64,000 nt of DNA from Gastranaerophilus sp944325835 (GCA_963931575.1 OZ007029.1:1798001-1862000), one strand, 5' to 3'. Positions 1 through 8,319 are shown, counted from the stretch's first letter. Notes: generated from the sequence alone by a model not told the origin. Numbers and translations: made by a program.

Positions 1-17
1 TAAAAAATAATATCATA

Positions 18-1481
18 ATGCGCCTGAACGGTAACGAAATCCAGAACGATTATTACCAGCACATTTACCGTGATGAACACGCCTCGTCAAGCGATTTTTA
101 CGAAAACTTAAAGGTGGTTTATCCGGAGCCTACACCTGCTGTCAGTATGGCTGATGAAATTCAGAATGCGTTCAATGTTCAACCCCAACAAACAGTAAAA
201 CCTGCGCAACAAAAAGATGAACCTGACTTTAAAAAATTCAAACTTAACACAAAATATTATTTAAATAATGTAACAACAAAGCCAAACTCAGTACTTCTAA
301 GCGGATTTGGGGAAATGACGTTTGAAAAACCTATGGTGCTTTCAAACCCGACCAGATTAATCTATGATTTCCCGAACGCTCTCTCCGCGCAGGAGGTCAG
401 AAATAAAGAATATCAAATTAATGAAACCGACAAAATTGCAATCGGACAGTTTTCAATAAACAAAATCCGTGCGGTCATATACACAAACAACGTTGATGAC
501 TACGTTCCGGTAATCTCTGCGGATAACCAGTCCGTACTTTTCATTAACCAGAAAACCTATGACACCTCACAGTTAATTCAGGGCTGCGCACAGGCAATCC
601 AATACCTTCCGGCAGAAATTAACGACCTGACCCAAACAATGACCCTTAATTTTGACTATCCGGTTGTTCACAGCGTTGACAGAAAAAATAACGCCCTGAT
701 TTTAACCCTCTATAACGTAAGTAAATTCAGCGAAGAAGATTTTCACGCAATCTTTGCCGGATCATTTTTCGGAATAGCAAAGGTTATCTGTTCTGAGAAA
801 GGCCCGGGTGTCAGAATTTTTCTACCATTAAGACAGGACTCTCTTGTTAACACCTACCTCGGTGCTGACGGCAAATCCATTAAAGTCGTTCTCAAAGAAA
901 CACCAAGAAGCAAAAAACAACTATTTAATGTTCCGTCAAGCAAAATCCCTTCCAAACGGATTATCATTGACGCCGGACACGGCGGAACCGATTACGGTGC
1001 AATCAGAGGAGATATTAACGAAAAAGATATAACCCTTGATGTTGCTAAAAAGGTTCAAAAAGAATTAACCAAATTCGGGCACAAAGTTATCATGACCCGC
1101 AGTAACGACGAATACGTTTCACTGCAAGACCGCGTTGCAATAAGCGCCGATAAAAAAGGTGATGTTTTTGTAAGTATTCACGTAAATTCCAGTGTAAAAC
1201 CGGAAATCGAAGGGATTGAAACCCACTACTATCATCAGGAAAGTATGGGGCTTGCTCAAGCTGTCCACGAAGCTTTAATCAGTAATTTAAAACCTTTTGA
1301 CAGAGGCTTGTTTAAGTCTAAATTTTATGTTATAAATCATACAGACATTCCTGCAATACTCTGCGAAATCGGATTTATTTCAAACGAAGAAGAACAAAAG
1401 TTACTCACAACGGAAAAGAGAAAACAGGAAACAGCAAAAGCTATTGTTGAGGGAGTATTAAACTATTTTGGACAAGAGTGA
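18..1481 (+). CDS. N-acetylmuramoyl-L-alanine amidase with AMIN domain (5' end uncertain)
   Basis: Cell-wall hydrolase that would cut the amide bond between N-acetylmuramic acid and the stem peptide, typically during cell separation. The C-terminal third (about residues 314-485) is an Amidase_3 domain. The zinc/catalytic positions are visible: H in DAGHGG near 320, E in NEKD near 339, H in SIHVN near 388 and E in LCEIGF near 449. The middle part (about 70-180) resembles an AMIN domain, with a P-x-R-L-I-Y-D-F-P signature, which usually targets amidases to the septum. No signal peptide follows the first ATG and no stop lies between base 1 and that ATG in frame, so the true start is probably upstream of the window. 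Its 3' end overlaps murI, so both form a cell-wall operon. Confidence 0.9.
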   Translation: MRLNGNEIQNDYYQHIYRDEHASSSDFYENLKVVYPEPTPAVSMADEIQNAFNVQPQQTVKPAQQKDEPDFKKFKLNTKYYLNNVTTKPNSVLLSGFGEMTFEKPMVLSNPTRLIYDFPNALSAQEVRNKEYQINETDKIAIGQFSINKIRAVIYTNNVDDYVPVISADNQSVLFINQKTYDTSQLIQGCAQAIQYLPAEINDLTQTMTLNFDYPVVHSVDRKNNALILTLYNVSKFSEEDFHAIFAGSFFGIAKVICSEKGPGVRIFLPLRQDSLVNTYLGADGKSIKVVLKETPRSKKQLFNVPSSKIPSKRIIIDAGHGGTDYGAIRGDINEKDITLDVAKKVQKELTKFGHKVIMTRSNDEYVSLQDRVAISADKKGDVFVSIHVNSSVKPEIEGIETHYYHQESMGLAQAVHEALISNLKPFDRGLFKSKFYVINHTDIPAILCEIGFISNEEEQKLLTTEKRKQETAKAIVEGVLNYFGQE

Positions 1482-2274
1482 TAAGTGTGAAAAAGAATTG
1501 CCAATCGCGTTTTTCGATTCCGGTGTCGGCGGCCTGACCGTCTATAAAGAGGTCAAAAAACTTTTGCCTGACGAGGACTACCTCTATTTCGGCGACACGA
1601 TTAACATGCCCTACGGCGAAAAAACAAAAGAAGAGTTAATCGAAATCGCACGCAAAATCTTCGACTACTTTGCCTGCCGTAAAGTTAAAGCCGTTGTAAT
1701 GGCTTGCAACACAACTTCTGCAATGACTTACGATGTCTTGAAAAACGACTACGATTTCAAAATTTATCCGATTATTCAATCCGTTGCAAAAGTTATCTCA
1801 AACCTTCCCGTTGAAAGACTTGGCGTTTTTGCGACCCCTGCAACGATAAATTCCCACGCCTATTCGCGTGAAATTAACAAACTCAATCCTGAGATGCAAA
1901 TTTTTGAAATCTCCTGCCCTGCCTGGGTCAGAATAGTGGAAGAACACAGGCTCCACCAGCCTCAAAGCCTTTTGCAAATTAAAGAAAGGTTAAATGAAAT
2001 GAGCCTGCACCGGCCTCAACGCATAGTCCTTGGCTGTACACATTATCCTTATTTGACCGGAATTATTAAAAACTTCTACCCTGAAAAAGATTTAATCGAC
2101 CCGTCAAAATACTTTGCGGAATTTATAAAAAACGATTTGGAAATGAACGGACTTTTGAACAAATGCGGACAAGGAAGTGAAAAATTTTACGTTTCCTCTA
2201 ACCCCGAAAACTTTATGGAAGCCTCAAAACTTTTCTGCCCTCTAACCGAACTACCGGAACCGGTTAAGTTATAG
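1468..2274 (+). CDS. murI: Glutamate racemase
   Basis: Makes D-glutamate for peptidoglycan by cofactor-independent racemisation. The two catalytic cysteines are present in ACNTT (about residue 80) and GCTHYPY (about residue 190). The N-terminal FFDSGVGG loop and the YFGDTxNMPYG segment are typical, and 268 residues is the normal length. The start is a TTG preceded by GGGAG at 1451-1455, giving a 14-base overlap with the amidase gene. A second TTG at 1498, just before PIAFFDSG, is the alternative and would give a more usual N-terminus, but it has no clear ribosome binding site. The overlap suggests translational coupling to the amidase. Confidence 0.95.
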   Translation: MDKSDKCEKELPIAFFDSGVGGLTVYKEVKKLLPDEDYLYFGDTINMPYGEKTKEELIEIARKIFDYFACRKVKAVVMACNTTSAMTYDVLKNDYDFKIYPIIQSVAKVISNLPVERLGVFATPATINSHAYSREINKLNPEMQIFEISCPAWVRIVEEHRLHQPQSLLQIKERLNEMSLHRPQRIVLGCTHYPYLTGIIKNFYPEKDLIDPSKYFAEFIKNDLEMNGLLNKCGQGSEKFYVSSNPENFMEASKLFCPLTELPEPVKL

Positions 2275-2493
2275 ACACTGTTGAAATGTTTCTATTTTAT
2301 TAATCTGTTCATTTAATTCGTAGTTTTTGTACAAAATAATATCCAGGAGAACTTCTATATAAAAAAATCTCCGGTCCACATCGTCATTCACTTCACAATA
2401 GTTTTTAATAATATGAAGTAAAGCCTCTATTTGACCGCAAGTTTCCTTAGTGTCAGCCCATGCTTCTAAAAATTCTTTTCTTTCTTTTTGCAT
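2269..2493 (-). CDS. Small conserved-looking hypothetical protein, 74 aa
   Basis: I do not recognise the family. I start it at the ATG at 2493 because AGGAG lies seven bases upstream on the minus strand; a longer reading to 2559 would add a hydrophobic leader but lacks a site. The protein is acidic and helical. It has a pattern (IEALLHIIKN, then ND-x-x-D-x-x-F, then VLLDIILYK) that resembles the 74-aa protein at 52235-52459, so the two may be distant relatives. It converges on murI with a 6-base overlap. Function unknown. Confidence 0.6.
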   Translation of the reverse strand: MQKERKEFLEAWADTKETCGQIEALLHIIKNYCEVNDDVDRRFFYIEVLLDIILYKNYELNEQINKIETFQQCL

Positions 2494-2599
2494 AATTTCT
2501 CCTAATAATGTACATATTACAATTATAAAACTTAATAATAAAAATTTAAGTAAGTACACTTAATAAAATCCTAACTACACTTAAAAAATCAATACATTT

Positions 2600-2686
2600 T
2601 GTCATGCTGAACTTGTTTCAGCATCTGTCCAACGACACCGGTAGCTCGCATCGCTGGATAGATCCTGAATCGAGTTCAGGATGACA
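2600..2686. repeat. Imperfect palindromic dispersed repeat
   Basis: An 87-base imperfect inverted repeat. The left arm begins TGTCATGCTGAACTTG and the right arm ends GAGTTCAGGATGACA, so the two ends read alike on opposite strands. This layout resembles the small palindromic intergenic elements seen in many bacterial genomes. No second copy is visible in this window. It abuts a broken XRE coding fragment on its right. Confidence 0.6.
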
Positions 2687-2690
2687 GTGT

Positions 2691-2744
2691 CTGGAAAAAC
2701 TTGCCGAAGTATTCAACGTCAAAGTCGATGATTTATTGCACTAG
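2691..2744 (+). pseudogene. C-terminal remnant of an XRE-family regulator
   Basis: The reading frame encodes LEKLAEVFNVKVDDLLH and a TAG stop. This matches the end of the HTH_3 domain of XRE regulators, where the last helix reads LxKLAxxLxVxxDxLL. Nothing upstream in frame encodes the rest of a helix-turn-helix. The palindromic repeat at 2600-2686 ends five bases before it, so the gene was probably broken by that element or by an associated deletion. A short independent peptide is very unlikely because there is no start codon or ribosome binding site. Confidence 0.6.
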
Positions 2745-2787
2745 GCTGGAATTTATCATATAATGAATTTCGCAGGGTAAGCACCAA

Positions 2788-2838
2788 CACTTCCTCCTCG
2801 CACACGCAATTTTGGAGAATTGGCGAAGGAAGGAGGTG
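2788..2838 (+). promoter_or_regulatory. Hairpin that hides the ribosome binding site of the 24-aa peptide gene
   Basis: CACTTCCTCC at 2788-2797 can pair with GGAAGGAGGTG at 2828-2838, which contains the strong ribosome binding site of the peptide gene at 2844. An inner stem of GCAATT with AATTGGC closes the loop. Only one internal mismatch is seen by eye. Such long 5' pairing is typical of type I toxin mRNAs, which are translated only after processing. The RNA fold is my inference. Confidence 0.5.
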
Positions 2839-2843
2839 AGACT

Positions 2844-2918
2844 ATGACAAAGCAACAAATAAAAACTGCTATAATTGCAGTTATAGCAGTTCTTAAATTT
2901 ATTTTAGCGTTGTTGTAG
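2844..2918 (+). CDS. 24-aa hydrophobic peptide, candidate type I toxin or membrane micropeptide
   Basis: A short gene beginning MTKQQIKTAIIAVIAVLKF and ending in ILALL, preceded by an excellent AAGGAGGTGAG site five bases before the ATG. After a charged start of about seven residues it is one hydrophobic helix long enough to span a membrane. Size, composition and the sequestered ribosome binding site resemble type I toxins such as the Ldr/Ibs/Fst groups, but I see no sequence match to a named family. A strong hairpin follows at 2917-2976. A leader peptide is less likely because there is no run of regulatory codons. It lies between a broken XRE gene and the dehydrogenase. Confidence 0.55.
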   Translation: MTKQQIKTAIIAVIAVLKFILALL

Positions 2919-2976
2919 GGTGTGGAGAAAGCCTTTAGCACCATTCTTAACCGCTAAGGGCTTCACCCTGCATTTA
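2917..2976 (+). terminator. Long hairpin downstream of the 24-aa peptide
   Basis: AGGGTG, GAAAGCC and TTTAGC on the left pair in order with GCTAAG, GGCTTC and CACCCT on the right, leaving a loop of about 13 bases. A T-rich stretch follows. It could end the peptide mRNA or protect its 3' end. Confidence 0.5.
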
Positions 2977-3002
2977 TATTATTTACTATTTTCCACCTTT
3001 TG

Positions 3003-3977
3003 TCAAGACATAGAAATATATGCTTTCATAATTTTAGCGTTTTTAGTATCACGGATTGCTTGTTCCAATTCTTCCGGCGGGTAAACCGTTGAAAGCCCCG
3101 TGACTTTCACACTGCCGCTTTGTAAAAGCTCAAGAGATTTTCGCATATCACATAAATCAGGCGAGTAACTTCCCATAACTGTCAATTCGCGATAATAAAT
3201 CTCATTATTCGGGAACGGGAAACTGTTCGGCGTACTTGCAAAAACAACAATCTTTCCGCCGTCACGCACCCTTTTTACCGCGATTTCGACTGTTTTATCC
3301 GCGCCGGCCGTCAAAAACACCGCATCAGGACGGTAATTTTCAGGCAAATTCACGACAGCCTCAACACCAAAATTTTTCAGAACCTCTACCCGCTCAGGCA
3401 GTAAATCACAGCCCAAAACTTTCATGCCGGCAGATTTCAGAGCCTGCGACATCAAAATCCCGATTGAGCCTAAACCCAGAACCAGAACAGTGCTTTCAGA
3501 AGGCAGTTCTGCGCGCCGGACAGCACGAACGCAACAGGAAAGCGGTTCGTAGAATGAAGCTTCCACGTCTGTAAGGTTTTCCGGTTTCAGGTAGGCGACA
3601 TTTTGCAGATGTTCTTCAGAGAGAAAAACTTTTTCGCTGAACCCGCCCGGAACAAGGTTCGTTTCTTTAAAATGGCGGCACATTGAAACATGACCGCTTT
3701 TGCAATAAATACATTTTCCGCAAGGGATATGGTGTGTTGTAACGATTATATCTCCCGCTTTGAAATCAGTGTCCGAATTTATCTCCAAAATCTGTGCAAC
3801 AATTTCATGACCGAGAACAGTTCCCTCAGGAACTGTTCTATGATTGAATTTCACTATATCAGAGCCGCACAAACCGCACCCGAGAACCTTTACAACTGCG
3901 CCTTTGCGTCCCTCAAGCTCCACATCCGGAACTTCGTTGATGATTATTCTATCTCCAAAGACTTGTGCAGCTTTCAT
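3003..3977 (-). CDS. Zinc-dependent medium-chain alcohol dehydrogenase family protein
   Basis: An NAD(P)-dependent oxidoreductase of the sorbitol/threonine dehydrogenase type. Catalytic zinc ligands are visible as C37 in GLCGSD and H57 with E58 in GHE. The structural zinc site is C86, C89, C92 and C100. The Rossmann motif VLGLGSIG lies near residues 166-173. At 324 residues it is slightly short but complete. It begins two bases after the pilT stop, so it is probably co-transcribed with pilT, though a shared function is not obvious. The substrate cannot be read from sequence; polyol or threonine-like alcohols are the usual choices. Confidence 0.85.
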   Translation of the reverse strand: MKAAQVFGDRIIINEVPDVELEGRKGAVVKVLGCGLCGSDIVKFNHRTVPEGTVLGHEIVAQILEINSDTDFKAGDIIVTTHHIPCGKCIYCKSGHVSMCRHFKETNLVPGGFSEKVFLSEEHLQNVAYLKPENLTDVEASFYEPLSCCVRAVRRAELPSESTVLVLGLGSIGILMSQALKSAGMKVLGCDLLPERVEVLKNFGVEAVVNLPENYRPDAVFLTAGADKTVEIAVKRVRDGGKIVVFASTPNSFPFPNNEIYYRELTVMGSYSPDLCDMRKSLELLQSGSVKVTGLSTVYPPEELEQAIRDTKNAKIMKAYISMS

Positions 3978-3979
3978 TA

Positions 3980-5059
3980 TTATCTTTCTTTGAATTCCTT
4001 AAGAAGTCGTTTAAACTCTTCCTGTCTGGAAGTTTTAGCAAGTGCATCTTCCATTGTTACAATGCCTTTATTGGTCAAATCAGCAAGTGCAGCTTCAAGC
4101 GTTTGCATACCTTGCCCTTGCCCCATTTGGATTGAAGAATAAATCTGTGCGGATTTACCTTCACGGATAAGGTTTGCGATTGCGCCGTTTGAAACAAGAA
4201 TTTCCTGTGCCATTACACGGCCTTTTTTAGTTCCGTCCGGAAGTGTTCTAGGCAGAAGCGTTTGTGAAAAGATTGCAACAAGAGAGTTTGCAATCTGAAC
4301 ACGGATTTGTTGCTGCTGCCCTTGAGGGAATACGTCAATAATACGGTCAACTGTTTGCGCAGCAGAAGACGTGTGCAGGGTTCCGAAAACAAGGTGGCCT
4401 GTTTCTGCTGCTGTCAGCGTCAGAGAAATTGTTTCAAAGTCACGCATCTCACCTACCAGAATGATATCAGGGTCTTCACGGAGAGCGGATTTAAGAGCGT
4501 TTGCAAATGATCTTGTATCCATACCCAATTCACGCTGGTGGACAACGCTTTTCTTTGAAGTGTGCACAAATTCGATAGGGTCCTCAATTGTCAAAATGTG
4601 TTCTGCTTTTGTCTGGTTAATGTGGTCAATCATTGCAGCAAGTGTTGTAGATTTACCGGAACCTGTAGGCCCTGTAACCAGAACCAGACCTCTTGGCGAA
4701 TTAGCAATTCTTTTTACGACTTCCGGAAGCCCCAGTTGTTCAAAGTTCGGAACTGTAGCCGTAATAGTACGGAAAGCTGCCGCGTAATTACCTTTATCCT
4801 TGTAAAAGTTTACCCGGAAACGGCTTAAACCTTCAATACCGTAAGAGAAGTCAAGTTCCCAGTCCTGTTCCAGCCTGCGACGCTGTTCGTTAGAAAGCAT
4901 CGGAAATAAAAGGTTTTCAACATCCTGCGGGGAAAGCGGCGGGACGTCTATTCTTTTTAATTTACCGTCAACACGAATTACAGGCGCAAGGTTGCTTGAA
5001 ATATGCAAGTCACTACCGCCTTCTTTAACCAGTTGTTCTAATAAATCTTCTATAATCAT
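3980..5059 (-). CDS. pilT: Type IV pilus retraction ATPase PilT
   Basis: Hexameric ATPase that drives pilus disassembly and twitching motility at the inner membrane. The Walker A motif GPTGSGKST is at residues 130-138, the Asp box/Walker B segment ILVGEMRD near 199-206, and the His box TLHTSSAAQTVDRIID follows. The AIRNLIRE-like motif typical of PilT is recognisable as AIANLIREGK. Length (359) is normal. AGGATAGG precedes the ATG. It sits downstream of a small conserved gene and upstream of a dehydrogenase. With PilO and PilMN at 40.6-43 kb and five pilin genes it supports a working pilus machine. Confidence 0.93.
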   Translation of the reverse strand: MIIEDLLEQLVKEGGSDLHISSNLAPVIRVDGKLKRIDVPPLSPQDVENLLFPMLSNEQRRRLEQDWELDFSYGIEGLSRFRVNFYKDKGNYAAAFRTITATVPNFEQLGLPEVVKRIANSPRGLVLVTGPTGSGKSTTLAAMIDHINQTKAEHILTIEDPIEFVHTSKKSVVHQRELGMDTRSFANALKSALREDPDIILVGEMRDFETISLTLTAAETGHLVFGTLHTSSAAQTVDRIIDVFPQGQQQQIRVQIANSLVAIFSQTLLPRTLPDGTKKGRVMAQEILVSNGAIANLIREGKSAQIYSSIQMGQGQGMQTLEAALADLTNKGIVTMEDALAKTSRQEEFKRLLKEFKER

Positions 5060-5075
5060 TTCTATTACCTATCCT

Positions 5076-5321
5076 TTAGTCTTCTGAAAATATTTCCTGA
5101 TCCTGAGTGGCTCTTTCAATAAGAAGGTATGTCATATAAGCCCCGAGAGCAACAGCTTTCGGATCCAAATCGGTTTTATTGGCAGCTTCAATAATAGCAG
5201 TATTAATTTCAGGGTTTTCTTCTTTAAGATAATGAATCATCTTTTTGCGCCAAACCGGCACGTCTTTGAATACTTCCGTAAACACTTCTGCTGATATTTC
5301 TTCTGTAATTACCGGTAACAT
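5076..5321 (-). CDS. Small hypothetical protein upstream of pilT, 81 aa
   Basis: Unrecognised soluble protein beginning MLPVITEEISAEVF. The start at 5321 is chosen because AGGGAGAG lies just before it; a longer reading begins at 5345 but has no site. It is acidic and helical, with no membrane segment. Only 16 bases separate it from pilT, so it is likely the first gene of the pilT operon and may relate to pilus function, but nothing in its sequence proves this. Confidence 0.6.
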   Translation of the reverse strand: MLPVITEEISAEVFTEVFKDVPVWRKKMIHYLKEENPEINTAIIEAANKTDLDPKAVALGAYMTYLLIERATQDQEIFSED

Positions 5322-5412
5322 AACTCTCCCTCTATTCATCCACATAAATTATATAAAAAAATTTCCTATTCGTCTATACATATTCAATAAATCATTTATT
5401 TGAAGTATAATC

Positions 5413-6510
5413 GTGTCTGTGAAGCTGAAAAATCTAATTTTAAAGAATTACAGAAATTGCAAAGATGTCACACTGAAACTCGGGTTTGACAAAATCTTGA
5501 TTATCGGCAAAAACGCGCAGGGTAAAACAAACATCCTTGAAAGTGTATATTTTCTTTCAACCCTGAAAAGCCTGCGCACCTCAAATAATCAGGAGTTAAT
5601 AAACTTTGACGCGCAAAGCCTTGAAATTAAATCGGATATCGTGAAAGCCGATACAGATATTGAGCTGGCATTTTACTATAACCGCGAAAAAACACGCGAA
5701 CTGCGGGTTAATACCCTCAAAACCACCCCGAAAAATTTCAAATCAGTTTTGCGCACTGTTCTTTTTGCAACACCTGACCTGCTTTTACTGCGCGGCAACC
5801 CGTCAGACAGACGCGAATGGCTTGATCGGGCAATCTCACAGGTTTACCCTGCGTACGACGAAAGACTTTCAAAATACGACAAAATCCGTATCCAAAAAAA
5901 TAATCTGCTGAAATCCGACTACATTGATGAAACGCTTCTTAGAGTTTACAACGAACAAATGGCGATTGCAGGAAGCAACATAATCTTTTTGCGGCTGAAA
6001 TTCCTGAAAGAAATCGAACGTATCGCACGTGAAAAACATAAGATTATCAGCGAAAGCGAAGAGTTAAAAATAAAATATGACTGCTCCTTTTTAAACGGTG
6101 ATGAGGATGTTGAAACTATTTCGCGGCTTTTTGCACAATCACTTGAAGAGCGCATGAGTGAAGAAATTCGCCGCGGTCAATCCTGTGTCGGGCCGCAGCG
6201 TGATGATATTTTGTTCTACATCAACGAAAACGAAGCCACAAAATTTGCCTCACAGGGTCAGCAAAGAACTGTCGTTCTTGCCCTGAAACTTTCAGAACTT
6301 GAAATCATCACCGACAAAACAGGAGAAAACCCTGTATTACTTTTGGATGATGTACTTGCAGAGCTTGACGACATTCGGCAGAACTTCCTTTTAAAATCCA
6401 TAAAACCCGGGGTTCAAACGATAATAACGTCCGTTGACACAATCCATTTTGAAGAAGAGTTTTTAAAAGACGTCAAAATCTACAACATTGAAAACGGACA
6501 ACTAAATTAA
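5413..6510 (+). CDS. recF: DNA replication and repair protein RecF
   Basis: ABC-type ATPase that helps load RecA at single-strand gaps. Walker A IGKNAQGKTN is at about residues 31-40, the signature region SQGQQRTVVLALKLSE near 280-294 and Walker B PVLLLDDVLAELD near 311-323. Length of 365 is typical. The start is a GTG; another GTG lies two codons later. recF often lies near dnaA/dnaN in bacteria. Here dnaN is about 5 kb away on the same strand with a possible origin between them. Confidence 0.93.
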   Translation: MSVKLKNLILKNYRNCKDVTLKLGFDKILIIGKNAQGKTNILESVYFLSTLKSLRTSNNQELINFDAQSLEIKSDIVKADTDIELAFYYNREKTRELRVNTLKTTPKNFKSVLRTVLFATPDLLLLRGNPSDRREWLDRAISQVYPAYDERLSKYDKIRIQKNNLLKSDYIDETLLRVYNEQMAIAGSNIIFLRLKFLKEIERIAREKHKIISESEELKIKYDCSFLNGDEDVETISRLFAQSLEERMSEEIRRGQSCVGPQRDDILFYINENEATKFASQGQQRTVVLALKLSELEIITDKTGENPVLLLDDVLAELDDIRQNFLLKSIKPGVQTIITSVDTIHFEEEFLKDVKIYNIENGQLN

Positions 6511-6514
6511 AATT

Positions 6515-6856
6515 TTACGGTGTAATAATTCCTTTAAAATACATATAAACCGACTTTAATTGTTCGGGACTGCCTTTTATGCTGTCAAGTTTTTCATAAA
6601 TATATTTAAGCATATCTTCATTTGACAGAGAAGCAAAAATATCGTTGAATAAAAATAATTCATAAGGTTCAACGTTAAGAATTTTTGAAATTTTCTCAAG
6701 CGTATCTGATGTTAAAAAACCGTTTCCGGTTTCAATATAACTAAGTGATGTCGTAGCAATTCCGATAGCCTCGGCAAACTTTTCCTGACTAAACCCCTTG
6801 CTTTTTCTTAATTTTTGAATTCTTTTACCTAACTGTTTCTGTATAATTTCTGCCAT
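6515..6856 (-). CDS. XRE-family transcriptional regulator paired with a pilin gene
   Basis: DNA-binding protein with an HTH_3 domain in residues 9-66 (QLGKRIQKLRKSKGFSQEKF onward) and a C-terminal segment of about 45 residues of unknown role. AAGGGGAA lies before the ATG. It is divergent from the pilin gene at 6994 and shares a 137-base region holding three TAGATTTAA-type repeats, so it probably represses itself and the pilin. It shares the HTH and tail style (NVEPYELF) with the XRE genes at 47298 and 61842. Confidence 0.85.
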   Translation of the reverse strand: MAEIIQKQLGKRIQKLRKSKGFSQEKFAEAIGIATTSLSYIETGNGFLTSDTLEKISKILNVEPYELFLFNDIFASLSNEDMLKYIYEKLDSIKGSPEQLKSVYMYFKGIITP

Positions 6857-6903
6857 TTTTTCCCCTTTTCAGAATTATAAATGCACAGAAAATCCTATTC
6901 TAT

Positions 6904-6974
6904 TAGATTTAAACTATTGACAATAGGTTTAATATAATTTATCATGGTATTAAATCTATTTTGTATAGATTTAA
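6904..6974 (+). promoter_or_regulatory. Divergent pilin/XRE promoter with TAGATTTAA operators
   Basis: A sigma-70 type promoter reads TTGACA at 6917-6922, a 17-base spacer and TATCAT at 6940-6945, pointing toward the pilin. TAGATTTAA occurs at 6904-6912 and 6966-6974, inverted as TTAAATCTA at 6950-6958, with a one-mismatch copy at 6924-6932. The pair 6950-6958/6966-6974 forms a perfect 9-base inverted repeat over the start of the transcript. These are good operator candidates for the adjacent XRE protein. Confidence 0.6.
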
Positions 6975-6993
6975 TATAGAAAGGATAGTAAAT

Positions 6994-8028
6994 ATGAAAC
7001 AAGAACTCACCACAGCGCACGCAGTCCAACGCACATTCTCGACTGTGCTGCGGACTCATCGCAATGCCTTTACTATGGCTGAAATCCTACTTTCCTTGAC
7101 AATTATCGGGGTAGTCGCAGCAATTACTTTACCATCACTCACAGGAAACATCAACGAGCGAACATGGAACACGCAGCGAAAGGCGCTTTATGCAAGAATG
7201 TCACAGGCTATTGCACTCATGCCGGCACTTAACGGATACGGAACCTTAAAGGAAGAAAGTTCGGCAGGCGCAAGTGATGCCGTTGACACTGCTACGGAAA
7301 CTTTTATTACTGACGGGCTGGCTAAAGTTATAAAAATCAACAACATCTGCGACAATGAACACATTGAGGATTGCGGCATTCCGCTTACTTATACAACTCT
7401 TGCCGGAAGTAACAAAGATATTCCAACAACAATGACAGAATTAAATTCACTTATAACCTCAGCATCTTACAGTGCTTATAGCTATAAAGATGGAGACAGT
7501 TATTCTATGCTTGACACAAAAGCTGCCGCATTTGAAACTGGCAACGGGGAAAGTATTCTGACATTTTACAACCCTAACTGTGTTGGCAATATGGGAGAAA
7601 CCGGAGACTATTTTGTACAGCCGAAAATTTGCGCAAACATGATTTATGATTTGAATGGCTCAAAGGGCCCTAACACTGTAGGCAAAGACATAGGATTTAT
7701 GACAATACTTTATCCGACCGACAGCGTTGTTGTCGCACCGGTTCCTTTCCGTTCTGTCATTAGCGGTGTTACTTCTGATGAAGCACCAACAGCCTGCACT
7801 CTTCAAGCAGGAGATGAATATAGAATTCCGACGAAAGATGAACTCGCTTCTTTATTCGCTAATCAAAATCTTCTTGCGGATTCATTCGTAAACAGACACT
7901 GGTATTCTTCATCTAAAATTACTGTACACACAGGTATAACCAACTGGGTAATTGTTTCCAGTATTGGAGAATATAGAATTCCACGTATTGGAACCGATTT
8001 GTGGGGTATTCTGTGTGTTAAACGATAG
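6994..8028 (+). CDS. Type IV pilin-like protein with DUF1566-like C-terminus (copy 1)
   Basis: Major or minor pilin-like surface protein. A basic leader of 25 residues ends in NA, followed by FTMAEILLSLTIIGVVAA, a class III prepilin signature with Glu at mature position 5 and a hydrophobic helix. The next 85 residues are nearly identical to four other proteins in this window. The C-terminal part has RIPTKDELASLF, WYSSS and a final ILCVKR, which fits the DUF1566 (Lcl C-terminal, lectin-like) pattern. ATG at 6994 is preferred because GAAAGGATAG precedes it, as at the other copies. Copy 3 at 32659 is its closest relative over the full length. It is divergent from an XRE regulator. Confidence 0.85.
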   Translation: MKQELTTAHAVQRTFSTVLRTHRNAFTMAEILLSLTIIGVVAAITLPSLTGNINERTWNTQRKALYARMSQAIALMPALNGYGTLKEESSAGASDAVDTATETFITDGLAKVIKINNICDNEHIEDCGIPLTYTTLAGSNKDIPTTMTELNSLITSASYSAYSYKDGDSYSMLDTKAAAFETGNGESILTFYNPNCVGNMGETGDYFVQPKICANMIYDLNGSKGPNTVGKDIGFMTILYPTDSVVVAPVPFRSVISGVTSDEAPTACTLQAGDEYRIPTKDELASLFANQNLLADSFVNRHWYSSSKITVHTGITNWVIVSSIGEYRIPRIGTDLWGILCVKR

Positions 8029-8130
8029 TAACTTGACAAAAGTATTAAGTTTGGGTTAGAGTAGGAATTGCGCTAACCCGAGCTTTTTAAAAATTTGGTG
8101 TACGCGTCCGGATATAAAAGCGCCGGTGAA

Positions 8131-8290
8131 AATCTAATACGGGCATGTGGTAGCGGATTTGCACAAGAGTGAGCGAAGCGACACTCGTCCAAGTGAGGAA
8201 AACGACGTTTTTCCGAACGGTGCATAATCCAAGACACTCTGCCGAACAAAACAACTGAGTGTTGTTTTGTGAGAGGTGGTAGACACGCCT
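8131..8290. repeat. Hairpin repeat element carrying tRNA-Leu fragments
   Basis: A noncoding stretch just before tRNA-Leu. Bases 8131-8151 match the 5' edge of the tRNA locus (8310-8330) at 20 of 21 positions, and TGGTAGACACGC at 8277-8288 repeats the tRNA D-arm at 8335-8346. Between them lies CACTCTGCCGA, a hairpin of AACAAAACAAC with GTTGTTTTGT, then GAGAGGTGGTAGACA. That order matches, in reverse orientation, modules at 14149-14344. It looks like a mobile or recombining repeat next to a tRNA gene. Confidence 0.55.
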
Positions 8291-8319
8291 CAGACCAAAG
8301 GTCTGATAAAATTTAATAC

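Noticed and set aside
2756..2944. Minus-strand 62-aa open frame with a hydrophobic stretch
   Set aside because: It is antisense to the small peptide gene, which has a far stronger ribosome binding site and compact hairpin context.
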